Part shown: in pieces, positions 24,201 to 35,900 of the stretch | Layout: the number at the start of each line of letters is the position of its first letter | How positions within the stretch are numbered: position 1 is the stretch's first letter | From: Larix kaempferi | Taxonomy: Eukaryota; Streptophyta; Pinopsida; Pinales; Pinaceae | Direction: 5' to 3' | DNA length: 64,000 nucleotides | Assembly (NCBI GenBank): GCA_027924585.1 | Contig: BSBM01000764.1 | Span: 2,698,001 to 2,762,000, forward strand | The notes under the pieces: generated by a model | Database searches by the model: none | The model's input: the letters and a program-made list of their open reading frames with translations, nothing else | Told to the model about the DNA's origin: nothing | Translations under genes and position numbers: made by a program

Positions 24201-24425
24201 GCCGATATGATTAGGTAACATCTAAATTCCCCAAAGAGATAGGATACTGCCTTCATTCGTCAGTAAGTTAAGATCTTGCTCATTCCAAACAGTTAATTAC
24301 AGACTCTCCACAATTCCATGTTGAATAAGATTCCATATGTCATTGCATTGTTGAAGTTTTCCTGTAAAAATGCACCTGTTTCGCTCTTTCCAAACTTCCC
24401 AAACAAGAAAACCAAGGAAAAGATC

Positions 24426-26646
24426 CTAGATTCTATTAATAATTCTCCCCTGAAAGGGATCCTTCCTCCAACCCTTTATCATTCCAACAAGGTCCGTATG
24501 AATTCTATCTGACATTCGAAAGATCAAAGCTCCCTTATCCCATAGTTCAGAAGTGAAGCCACACTCATCAAGAAGATGATCAACCATTTCCCCATGTTTC
24601 CCACAGAGGATGCAATATGATGGTCCCTCAAAGCCCCGTTTCAAAATATTGTCCCAAGTAAAAAAAAAACTTTCAGCACTAGCCAGAGGTAGAGGGTAAT
24701 TTTGGGCCACAGCTTATTATCCCACTGACGTTTCCACATTTTTTCATTGATAGGATTATCATGCCCACCTTGAAAATAATATGCCTCCTTCATGGTGAAC
24801 ATACCCTTCGGCTGGTGTACCCATTGCAGGAGGTCCAATCCTGACTGAGATTTAATCATACACTTTGCGGGATTTCATGTATTTGTTTTCCAATCTCCTC
24901 TCCATAATTTTCCATCCACCAATTGAAAGGTTTCCACAACCAAAACCCTTTATCATTAGGGTATTCCATCCAATAATGAGCAATCATCTGCCAATTGTGG
25001 TTTATATTAGGAGAATCGACAAGAATGTTATTTATCAAAGTAGACAGAGCTGGTTCTTGCTGCCAAGCATTTACCATAAATTGGTTGATGTTCCTTGCCT
25101 GACTTCCCAAAAACAGTGTTTTCTTATCAGATTCCATCCATTCCTTGCCATTTTCCAAATCTGAGATCCTTGTTCTGGCCCATCCATCCTGACCCAGTCT
25201 TGTCTTTCCATCTCTGAAGCATACTTCTTCCCCCAAACACCATCTCACTGCTCGTTAGTATGATTGAGCCACTGCCACCAAATCTTGGCTTGACACACTA
25301 AATTCATCTTCTCCAGATCACGAAGACCAAGTCCCCCTTCTTCTTTAGGTTTGCATAGAGTCTCCCATTCCACTAAGGGCCATTTCCGATGCTTAGTATT
25401 GCCTCCCCAAAGAAAGGATCTTTGGATATTTATGATCTCCCTAAGGACTGAATTTGGTGCCGATAAAACAGAAAAAAGATACAAAGGCAGACATTGCAGG
25501 ACACTTTTAATCAAAACCACTCTACTCGGAAAGTTAAGAGCCCGGAATGTCCAGTTAAAGAGTTTCTCTCGCATCTTACTTAGCAACTCCTCCCATGACA
25601 CCTTCTTAACAATTTTATCTAAGAGCGGAGCACCTAAATATTTGGTTGGAAGGTAGCACTTATTGAAACACAGAATCCTTACAATGTTCCTTTCAGTAGC
25701 AGAGGGAGTATTGAAGAAAAAAACCAACGATTTATCCATATTCAAGGTGAGCCCTGACGCTTATAAGAAGAGGTTTAAGGCCTTTTTTATTTGTCTGGCT
25801 TCCTGAACCGAGGAGTGGCCCATCAATAGAGTGTCGTCAACAAACTGCTGATGAGTGATAGCCTTTTCATACGGTGGAAAAGTGAGACCTTTGATTTTCT
25901 CCTGCTCAACCAAATGAGTAATAAGCTTACCAAGACCCTCAGTCATAATCACAAAGAGAAAGGGCGATAGAGGATCCCCTTGGAGGATGCCCCGAGTTGG
26001 TTTAAAAACAGCCGAAGGTTTCCCATTAATTAGAATAGAAAAGAACGCAGAGGAAGTCAGATTAGCAACCCATTTGATCCAAGTCTCACAGAATCCGAAA
26101 GGATTCCATTATCTCTTTCATATAATTCCAGCTAAGTTTATGATAAGCTTTCGATAGATCTAACTTCAGAAGCATCCCGGCCTTTTTAGTACTCTTAAGG
26201 GAATGTAAGACTTCTTGAGCAAGGATAATACCATCCAAGATCTGTCTTCCTTCAACAAATCCCGTTTGTTCTAAGGAAATCAAAGATGGGAGGAGGGGTT
26301 AAATTCTGTTGGCTAGGACTTTCGTAATTAGTTTATAAATGATATTGCATAACGATATGGGTCTGAACATCTTAGCTCTTTCAATCCCTAGAGTTTTCAG
26401 GATTAGGGTAAGAAAGGTGGAATTTAAAGCAAGGAGAACCCCTTTCATTTGTCTCGATTCTTCCTCCACCTGCCACACTTCAAATTTGATCATGTCCCAG
26501 AAATGGTGGAAAAAATTAGCCGTAAAACCATCAGGCCCAGGGGATTTACCATCCTCCATTTGATTGATCACATCCTCAACCTCCTGGAACTTAATAGGAT
26601 GAGTGAGCATCTCATTCTTCTCATTAGTAATGATTCGAGGAATCAT
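24426..26646 (-). pseudogene. LINE reverse transcriptase and zf-RVT finger
   Basis: RT motifs in order on the minus strand: DGKSPGPDGFTANFFHHFW (near 26.55 kb), FRPISLCNIIYKLITKVLA, LEQTGFVEGRQILDGI, LLKLDLSKAYHKLSW, then FVDDTLLMG with the catalytic Asp pair at 25833-25838, and TKYLGAPLLD. The finger CILCGKHGEMVDHLLDECG follows near 24.6 kb. The segment is broken by stops near 26.29, 26.08, 25.76 and 25.24 kb. It is the enzyme for target-primed reverse transcription. Confidence 0.93.
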
Positions 26647-27183
26647 ATTCTTGATCTCCCTACAAGCAACAAATCAATCAATCAGGGGTTCCGTCGTCAC
26701 ATCCTTAAAGTGAGATAAAAGTTCCTTCTCACTATCCTCATGCGAATCCACAACAAATCCCTCAATAGTACGGAGCTTACAAATATGATTCATATGTCTA
26801 TGTTGTATGGTTTCTCTATGAAAGAACTTAGTGTTCTTGTCCCCATCCCTTAGCCATTGGTTTCTAGACTTCTATTTCCACAGCAGTTTCTCCTGTTTAT
26901 GTCTTTGATATAACTGTTCAGATAAGTTTTTTTTGTCCCCATCCAGCTCATCTGTCAAGGCGATCCTCATGAAACTTTCCTAAACCAGTGCCATCTTAAC
27001 TTCAAGCTCAGCAATATCAGCCAAAATGTCTCCAAAAACATCTTTGTTCCATCTTTTAATACTTTGTTTTAATAGTTTCAATTTTTGCTGGAAGAAATAC
27101 ATTTTAGTCCCCCAAGGAGGAGCTGTACTCCTCCCCCACTCCTCCACATTATTATGAAAGTCGGTATGGGTAAGCCAGACACT

Positions 27184-27930
27184 CTAAAATATGAAAGGGC
27201 TATTCATATTATTACCAATATTACTCCAGATAAGGGAGATTGGCCAATGATCTGAGCCTGAAGACGCGAGAGGACTGGAAGACAGAGTGCCTCCTAAATA
27301 CATAATACTTTCCGACATAAGAAATCTATCCAATCTAGCTGCCACCCAGGTGCTCCCCTCCACATATGTTATTCCAAGTGAACCCATTGCTCCCCATAGC
27401 CACATCAATCAATTTACTGTTCTCAATGAATTCATCGAATAAATTGTTTTCCAGAGTAAGGATTCGCCTTCCCCCTTTGTTATCGTCCAAATATTTGATC
27501 AAGTTAAAATCTCCCCCCATAATCCAGTGCTTTCCTTTAAACATACTTCTAAGCCTAGAAAGACTATTAAGGAAGTTACGCTTCTCAGGGTGGCTACTTG
27601 GCCCATACACATTAATAATGATCCCCTTAGTAGTGGTACCTAAAAGATGGAAAAAAGCAGATAGACTAAACTTAGTGGAAAGAAATTCAGTAAGTATTAC
27701 CAACCGAGGATCCCAAAGGATCGCCACACCTCCTAATTTTCCAACAGCATCCAGTGACATACACTTACAATTTCTCCATATGCTATGCACATTCAGTTCC
27801 AACTAGGGCCCTAACACTTTGTTTCTTGTAACATAACGACAACAGGTTTTTCTCTCATAATCTTACTTTTTAGAGTCTTCTAGTTACGAGGACCATTAGT
27901 CCCTCGAATGTTCCAGGAAAGAATTTTCAT
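27184..27930 (-). pseudogene. LINE ORF2 start and apurinic-type endonuclease
   Basis: ORF2 starts at ATG 27930 (MKILSWNIRGTNGPRN). Catalytic landmarks of the APE-type endonuclease are visible: N in SWNIRG, E in QETKC, D and N in GGDFNLI, and SDHW near 27.25 kb. Stops follow PRN, ETKC and GP, then a long clean block 27335-27802, with a frame change near 27.37 kb. The domain nicks the target DNA. Confidence 0.92.
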
Positions 27931-28141
27931 CAAACACTATATCGCACAGATAGAAGAGCTTCCTAGATCGTCAGATATTGGCCTGAATCAACCAATCGAG
28001 CCCCAATTTCTCCTATGCATTGCCTATTAGATATTATTCCTCTCTTCAGTCCTCCTTCTTTAAATTTTCTCTTACTCTCCTTCAGTTTAAGAGGATCGAT
28101 TCCCAAGCTTGGGGTAGGTTTTGTTTTAAGGATAACATCTT

Positions 28142-29341
28142 TCAAATCTTCAGTTGAGTATCTGGAATGGAATGTACCTCAATGTTTTTACATGCCTCTT
28201 CCATACTATCAAGATCTAGTTCTCCCAGTTCCATCTCCTCCAGCTCCTCCTCCATCAGTTCAGTCCCCAGAGTGTTCTTGTTGTCATTTTTACTTTTTTG
28301 GTTGATCTCTACTAAAACGGTAGGCTTATCAAAAATTTTACTTTTGTGGTTGATCTCTGCTAAAACGGTAGGCTTATCAACCTCTGTAATAGGGGTTTTC
28401 ATAGGTTTGTCATGAATCTTAGGGTATGCCATATCAGGGTCCAATGTCACAAAGCTATTAGTACTTTGTTCTTTCTTCTTCAAATCTGCACCATTATGTC
28501 TCCTTCCCGCTCTTCTACGACTGGTGATCTTAGTAAAGCCTTCAACATCGCGTTGATCCTGAGATTTACTTCCCCGAATCTCCTCAGGAAGATTCAGATC
28601 GCAGTCGCGTGCTAGATGTCCATGTGTATGACACCGTTGGTACCGAAACGGGATATGTTCATAATCAAGGGTTTGAAACCATTCATACTCTTCCCAGTTT
28701 AATGTGATTCCTTCAGGCAGTTTTCTAGAAATATTCATATATACACATATTTGGGCATAGGATACATACCTTCCTTGATTAGTTTGGTCTAAAATTTTCA
28801 CAAAATTCCCTAGAGATCCTCTGATAGCCTTTAGTATATCAGGATCCTAGTATTCAGTTGGTAGTGAGTATAGTCTGATCCACACTGGGGCTATAGACAG
28901 ATCCTCCTTAATCGGGTTGAATTGATCCTTCCACAATCATAAAAAAATCCCAGTTGAGTAGTAGAAATAGGGACCACCCTCAAATGCTCTATCCTTGTCT
29001 TCCACATTTATAAAAACCACAGTAAAAAATCCCTTCGATCCCAGCAAGAGGTCAAAATTCCCTTTCGGCTTCCAGGTTGAGTGAATCCACCATGTTAATG
29101 CTTTCTCAGAGGGCCATATACCCATGAATTTCCCTATTAACACATGGTATGTCATATGTTGAATTTGTTCTTTAACCTTGCTTGGGTTCACTGATATTGC
29201 AGGAGTACTAGTCGACTTGGGAATACAAACCCCCATACCCGTGTTCCTTGTTCTAAGGGTCGGCAGCTCAACCTTGGTGCTGCAACCCTCTCCTTTGATT
29301 CCCTCTCCCTCCCGATGCACCTGCAGAATCTCTGCTGTCAT
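28142..29341 (-). pseudogene. LINE ORF1 (RNA-binding, DUF4283-like with zinc knuckle)
   Basis: Two blocks. 28937-29341 starts MTAEILQVHREGEG and contains LTWWIHSTWKPKGNFDLLLG, typical of the DUF4283 region of plant LINE ORF1. 28142-28801 contains RCHTHGHLARDC, a CCHC knuckle whose first Cys position (three residues before the second Cys) is Tyr here (RYQRC), so zinc binding is probably lost. An acidic tail (MEEELEEMELGELDLDSMEE) ends at TGA 28142. Confidence 0.85.
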
Positions 29342-29727
29342 CTCCTATTCTAGTCGCGGTGGAGGGATTGAGCCCCTCCCCTATATAATCACCATCCTAC
29401 CCTACAAACCCTAAGCTACGGCACCATGCCCTTGCTTCAAAATTCTGAACTACAACCGTTACCGATTAAATCTTCTTGGAGCACGTCCTCCAAATCGTCG
29501 GCTCTCACTTTAACCATATATAACTAAATATTACTTTAGTTATTATTCTATTATAACTAAACTCTTAGTTATCATTTATTTAATAATTGTAATAGACTCT
29601 TAGTCTATTTATTTTAGTTCACATAATATATATAAAGAGAGAGGTGTTCAACTCTTTAATTTGTTTATCATTTATTACGTACATATAATATATACATATG
29701 TGTGACTCTTTTATTTATCTTTTATTT

Positions 29728-29738
<11 letters not shown>

Positions 29739-29761
<23 letters not shown>

Positions 29762-29779
29762 ACTGTTTTATTTATCTTT

Positions 29780-29831
<52 letters not shown>
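29739..29831. repeat. Compound GT and AT microsatellite
   Basis: A GT run (about 29739-29760), then a copy of the spacer TTTATTTATCTTTTATT, then an AT run (29784-29831), all inside the U3 of LTR copy C next to the LINE insertion site. The spacer before the GT run is also present 5' of it, so this is a small tandem duplication with different microsatellites in each unit. Confidence 0.95.
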
Positions 29832-29834
<3 letters not shown>

Positions 29835-29951
29835 ACTGTTTAATTAACCATAGGATTTCTTTATTTTATCCTATATTCGATTTGGTCAACCAACTAATAG
29901 GTTGTTATAATCCCTTTGCATGCTTAGTCCCTCATTGAGCTGTAGTATCAA

Positions 29952-31778
29952 TGTAATGCCCCTAGAATGATTGTGGACTTTAAGGGCACCTACCGAGTGA
30001 CCCGACTTAACAAACTTCGGTAAAGTGGTCTCTTGAGTCTTGATGTGTCTTAATAATTGAGAATCACCTAATGATGTGCATGACGACAATCGATAAATGA
30101 ATTAATGAACTAAATGACATGTGTGGAATTGGATAGTCGATTTAAATGAATAATTGCATGTTGCTTAATGATTAGCTTTGATTGTGAAAAATGTGTTATG
30201 TGTACATGAATATGATGCTCAAACGATTAGTTGTATGATGAATTATGTGATGAGAATGAAAGAAGTACATATTGATGAAATGCCTTGCTAATTAGAGGAA
30301 GGTATGATGTAATGTGTAAACTATAAATGCTTAACGATTAGCGGGTTTATGAATTGAATTATGATGAAAGAGGAAGGACTAGTAATATGTGTTTTTGAGA
30401 AATGTGTGTAGCGACAGGTGAAACGGTTCACCGACAGACACACAAGGGAATTGAAGGGTCGTAGAGTACGGATAAGGCACACACTGGGAGATCGACGACG
30501 ATGTCGACTTCCGACGAAATTCCATGCATGAGTAGAGAATCCCTGATCTGATTACTCAGGGGAAGCGTGAGGTCATGCAATGTGGACCACGACGGAGTTG
30601 GTCACGTACGAGTTGGAGGGCACGCAGTAAGAACAGACTTTTTCCTCAGCACCATTAGTCTCCAATAGCGTGTAGATGGAGGATTGAAGGTAACGGATCG
30701 TAAATCCCTACATGAATTTCCCGCAAGTCAAATGAAAAGATATCGACAGAAGGACCCGACGATGTGGTACCTTGCCGAGAAACAAAAAGGATGGACGCAA
30801 GGACCTGATGATGTGGTACCTTGCCGAGAAATGGATACAACGGATGAATGGACCCGATGGAGTGGTACCATGTCAAAAGATGAGCATAAAGGATAGATGG
30901 GCCCAACGGTGTGAAACCTAGGTCCTAGAAGGGAGTAATTGGTAAACTTTATACATAAAAACCATATAAAATTGCATTTTGAACACTTTCTCATGAAAAA
31001 AAAAATAGTATTAAAAATAATAGAAATAATTATTTTTTTTGGCATTTGCACATGAAAATACTTTTTAGTATTTAAAATAATAGAAATGATGATATTAGGA
31101 GCAAAATGGAATCCTAGGCTTGAGCATTTAGTTAACACCACTTGCACCCACAAAAATAGAGATTAGAAGGAACATCATGGAGACAAACTTGAGTAAACTT
31201 AGGAAAGTTGGTGCACTCTCTAGAAAACTTGACACTTGGATATGTGAGATAAATTACTTTTTGAATATTAATAAATTGAGTATTTTGCATGACGCGACAT
31301 GTGTCGCAAGGGATTTTCCTATTTATGGAAGGCCTTGGGAATGGGTAAAGGACCCATTTTTTGGATGGTTATCGTAATCTTGACAAAGTGAGTGACTTGC
31401 TTCTATTGGGGTTTGGCTAGAAATTCTTGTGGGGGGGAACCCATTTAGGAGTTTCTCGAATTGTGTGTGTTAGCTCTATGACCTGAAGCTCGGGAGTGGC
31501 TATGCGACTGAAAGTATAAGCCTATGGTTGGGTGGCGAAGCTAGTGGTTTCTTCTCCAATTGTTAATTGAGCTTTACTAGAGGGATCCTACGGAAGACAC
31601 AGATGAAAATGCGTAAGATGGATCGGATTAATGACAACTTCTGCTTCGACAATGGTCACGACCTATGGTTGACAGGTTATGATTTTGTCTATATTTTCTA
31701 ATTTATTTTATTTTTCTATCAATGATGGTATCTAGTTTCAGGTTCAGTTCATGAGGACCCTACAAGAGGGGCCCTACA
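29952..31778 (+). mobile_element. Solo LTR of a different family (inserted in copy C)
   Basis: 1827 bp, starting TGTAATGCCCC and ending GGGGCCCTACA, flanked by ATCAA (29947-29951) and ATCAG (31779-31783), a one-mismatch target duplication. Across the junction the sequence of copy C reads on cleanly when aligned to the inverse of copy B, which supports the boundaries. It holds a 48-49 bp minisatellite. A short frame at 31177-31377 is not convincing. Orientation is inferred from the TGTAATGCCCC start shared with the 56.8 kb element's LTR. Confidence 0.8.
30750..30925 (+). repeat. 48-49 bp minisatellite, four degenerate units
   Basis: Units begin near 30752, 30801, 30849 and 30897 with AAGGACCCGACGATGTGGTA and variants, then ACCTTGCCGAGAAA. 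The fourth unit is strongly diverged. Lies inside the 1.8 kb solo LTR. Confidence 0.85.
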
Positions 31779-31879
31779 ATCAGTCAGTCTTTGATGAAAA
31801 AATAGAAAATGATTCATTTAATCAATTTGAATAAATATGATTACTAATTCTCCAGAGTTTTTGTCTCAACATTAGTAAT

Positions 31880-32625
31880 ATGATGAGTATTTTGTGCTAT
31901 TCAGAGTTTTTCAGGCTTAACACTTTTAAGTGAGGTAACTCCAGTGCTATTTAGAGTTTATCCTGAACACTTTTAATGGGAGTTACACTAGTGCAATTCC
32001 AGAGATTGTGCTCAACACTAGTACTAGGATGCATACAAGATACAACTATGGATACAATAGCCAAAGATTCGATGCTCCAGAGCTTATTCTCAACATCATA
32101 ATGGTTGGTGTGCTCCATGGATTATGCCCAACACTTATTATTTATCTTGTGGGGTTATCTATGTCCTCCATAGCTTACGCTCAACACATAATACTGTAAC
32201 CCATGTGCTCTAGGGATTATGCCCAACACATCAATGTACATCAGGGCTTATGCCCAGTACATAATAAAATTCATCCATGTGCTCTAGAGCTTACGCTCAA
32301 CACATAATAAAAGGTCATCCATCTGCTCCAGAGCTTACGCTCAACACATAATGAAAGTCCTCCATGTGCTCCAGAGCTTTACGCTCAATACATAATAAAA
32401 GGTCATCCATGTGCTCTAGAGCTTACGCTCAACACATAATGAAATTCCTCCATGTGCTCCAGAGCTTTACGCTCAACACATAATAAAAGTCATCCATGTG
32501 CTCGAGATCTTACCCTCAACACATAATAAAAGTACTCCATGTGCTCCAGAGCTTTACACTCAACACATAATAAAACTCATCCATGTGCTCTAGAGCTTAT
32601 GCTCAACGCATAATAAAAGGTCAAA
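31880..32625 (-). repeat. U3 minisatellite of copy C, about 43 bp units
   Basis: About ten consecutive units between 32160 and 32605 read CCATGTGCTC, AGAGCTTACGCTCAACACAT, AATAAAA on the plus strand; more diverged units lie left of that. Each has the palindromic core GAGCTTACGCTC. It is the inverse of the arrays in copies A and B but far more regular here. Confidence 0.9.
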
Positions 32626-32646
32626 GTCTCGGGATATTACAATAGG

Positions 32647-32992
32647 TAATGTAGCTATTTTCCATACGGATAAACGTGAAGAATATAATCATGATATGAA
32701 AAGGTCCATTTGTGGTCAAGTTTCCCATAAAAATGGAATGATCCATTTTTAATTAAAAAATGTGAAAATATTATTTTAAACTCCATTCAGTGACACCTCA
32801 TTTTTAAAAGTCAAACAAAAGTACTTTGAAGAGAGGTGTTAATCACAATGATTTTGAACAACTAGTCATCTCGTTTGCAATCGAAAGTTGGCATTCTTGA
32901 AATTATGTTTCTTATTTTAAGGCAATCTCAAACCTATGTTAATGTGCCAAGAATCACGTCATTGAAAGCCACACAAATGAAATATGTACACT
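32647..32992. other. Spacer between LTR copies C and D
   Basis: 346 bp of AT-rich sequence. I see no gene, repeat or motif in it. Confidence 0.5.
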
Positions 32993-32997
32993 ACATG

Positions 32998-35900
32998 TGT
33001 CACATACCCCAATTTTATTAAAATAATGTAATTATTTTTAATATTCCTGAAAACATTATGTTAAATTTAATGCTAAGTAGGAATGGATGACTCAGCAGAG
33101 TCTCCAGAAATGGAATGTAAATTCTGAATAATTATTATTAATAAATAAATTATGGAGACAACAGCATGGGAGAGCTGTTAAAAGAGGTTACTGGTCTAAC
33201 TGGTGGATGGAATTAGGTGGAAGGACAAAAGACAAGTGGCAGCATCCTCAAACACTTCCTGAGTTGCAGGTGGCAACTTCCCTATATTTTGGGGTCATGA
33301 TTCCCCAAGAAAGTGGAATATGAGCAGGTGGCTCATTAATGACAGTTAGCCCAACTAAGACCTAGGGAATCTTTTAAATACTACTCAATGAACTGAGCTG
33401 GGGGTTCAGCAATTGTTCTAGAGGGAGAATACATTCAGGTGAATGCTATTCAGGAGTCCCATTGAGGAAGTGGGAAAACAGTAAGGAAGTGTTTTGAAGC
33501 AGGAAGTTGCAGTAACTTGGTTCCAGTATAGCTGTTTTGGCTGAGGGAATTGTTGACTGTACCTAGTTCCAGCCAGTTAGACCAGAGCAAGCTCGGGGGT
33601 CCTGAGAAGTGCTGTCTGGGCACTCTCCAGGAATTGGTAGGGAGGAACAGCCTCCCATTGCTGTTATTGTCTACCTTAGCTACAGGTTCTGTCACTCTTC
33701 CTGCTGTTGGTTTAATTAATTTTCATATGAAATAGACTAGTTCAACTATGTTTTGACTGTATTCAATTCCAGTAAATCAGTCTTTCTGTACTTTCTTTTG
33801 GTATAATTTTCAGAATTTAGATGTTTTAGAATTTTCCCTATTTTATTTAAATAGAGTAATTATCCTATGCAGAACATATTTGTTACTGTTACAGTTAATA
33901 AATACCATGTTTATATATTTCTTGAATTCCTGTTAATAGTTAAATAATAAACAAAATATTAAAACAGTAGATATTCCAGAATTATAGCTATTAAACAATC
34001 ATAAGAACAGATATAGATAAATCCTAGCTTTTACTTTGAGATATTTCCTATTAGAGTAATATACCTGTATACATATATTTGTTTCATATTTCAGTCAACT
34101 TTAGTTACAGGTCATACTTGTATCGAGCTAACAGATAAACAAAACTCATATTATTATATTGTTTATACTCAGAATATTATTGACAGCTATCAACTAACTA
34201 AAGGGTGTGACTGTAACAATATTTCATTGTTTACAAACTTCCATATAATCTTATTCATTAACATAGTAGTCAAATAAAAACACATGAAAACTGTAGATTA
34301 TTATTTCCCTTCAACCTAGTATTAGAATTTAATAGCCATATTATCATTACAAAGTTGACAGAGTTGTTAAAAACAAGACAAACCTATTGTATGACTCGAA
34401 GTCAAGACTCAAGAGACTTCAATAATTCTTTAAACAAATTACAGGCATAGATTTATGTTCGTTATCGAACTCATATACATATATTACACAAGCACTGTTG
34501 AAGAAATTCTTATCTCTAAACAAACATATTAACACACAGAGAAACTGTCAACAAACGCAACCATTATTGGCTGTTACCAACCTTCTTAATTATACACAGT
34601 AATAGTATTTATTTCATTATAAATATTCTTCCTTAGAGTAGTCCACAAAACCCTACATGGCCGTAGCCTTACAACATTCATTGGACAGACTGAAAACAAA
34701 TGAAAAGGATGCCTTATATGGCAGACAGAACCTACAATAGGTTTATACATAGTTCTATGTATATAATTTTCTATCCAAAGTTTTATTAAATAATTATACA
34801 AGAACCAAAACGAATTTGTTACAACACGTTTCCAGTCACCACCGAGTTAACATTCCCATATATATGTTTTAAACATAAAACAGAACCCCAACTCGCCAGG
34901 ATTTATCCTATATTAAATAACTACTACAGTAATAAACAATAACATTCTTTTCATTTTAACACACAAATTCGAAGAAAAACGCAGAGAGATGATTATAGGG
35001 TTTCATTATAACAGAGTTATCATCCCGTGCAGGTATCGGAGAACTCAAACATCCTTACATTTTAACACTCTATTCATTTAACAAAACTCAAAAATGAAAC
35101 ACGGCCATGACCGGCCCAATATTATACTAAATATTAATTTATACAGCGTGGATAGAACCCTACGCCTAGCAAATGCAATTACAACAACAGAAACCCTGGC
35201 CTCATCCAGTCTGAGCCGTGAATGGCTCTCCATAAACATAACAAGGTATCAAACCCCTTTTCATTTCAAACAAAACAAATTTATACAGGTAACTGCACCC
35301 ATGTCATCAAGACACTACACAGGAGTTTCCCTCCAAGACTCAACCCTAACCACAAAACCAGCAAAGGAAGAGACAGCCGTGGATAACCAGGCTTACCCGG
35401 AGGAGCCAGCGTTGGAGATAAATCCCTGTGTACTTTCAGAATAGCAGGACCTGCACATTCAAAGCCGAGAGATGTTAATACACTATCAATGCCGAGAGTT
35501 GTGAATAAATAGTAAATCTACACTTGCTTACAAAACAAAAACTGCGAAAATAAGGTTATTACTTTACCTGAGCAATGCAACCCGAGGATAATCTGGAAGC
35601 CACCGGTGGGAGCAAGCACTGAAACCCCATCACATTCGTTGGTTGGAGGAGCAAGGGACACCCTCATAACCCTTCTATTAACCGCCGTGGCAGACAAAAC
35701 CTTCCAGACGAAACCCTTATACTGGGATTGAACCAGTCGAGAAGCACACCCCAAACCCAAATATACAACCACCGCTGGAATAAAAACAGGTAACAAAACC
35801 CTGCCTCATAACCACACCAGCACAGTGAAGGACCGTAAGTAGCTGGGACTTAAACAAAGAATGAAACAACGAGACCACGAAGCAATGAAATTGTAGCAGA

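Larger units (their letters stand above)
22104..29515 (-). mobile_element. Full-length L1-type LINE (non-LTR retrotransposon), decayed
   Basis: About 7.4 kb, flanked by a perfect 17 bp duplication ATATATAACTAAATATT (22087-22103 and 29516-29532), so both ends are known. Order from the 5' end: ORF1 with a DUF4283-like region and a zinc knuckle; ORF2 with endonuclease, reverse transcriptase, zf-RVT finger and RNase H; then an unexplained third ORF remnant and a 3' tail with a short A-rich run. An RNase H after RT is usual for plant L1 elements. Many stops and frame changes make it inactive. It sits inside the U3 of LTR copy C. Confidence 0.95.
19750..32641 (-). mobile_element. Long solo LTR, copy C (outer element, inverted)
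   Basis: On the minus strand it starts TGTAATATCCCGAGAC at 32641, the same start as copies A and B, followed by the U3 minisatellite. Its U3 resumes at 29951 after a 1.8 kb solo LTR and at 22103 after the LINE; a TATA box lies at 21929-21936 and the conserved block at 21741-21800. The region 20.4-21.2 kb shares motifs such as GCTCTAGCAAAAGC with copy B. The far (left) end was not found: no ATAGG partner for the 32642-32646 flank is visible, so 19750 is only a rough limit. No coding sequence of its own is evident. Confidence 0.65.

Noticed and set aside
29702-29938. 78-codon frame with Tyr-Ile repeats
   Set aside because: It is a translation of the GT and AT microsatellites.
32160-32605. Regular repeats resembling a CRISPR array
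   Set aside because: Units are tandem without unique spacers, the context is a plant LTR, and the same array is degenerate in two other copies.
35094-35444. 116-codon plus-strand frame in copy D
   Set aside because: It lies inside a solo LTR, has no domain, and no equivalent frame is open in copies A or B.
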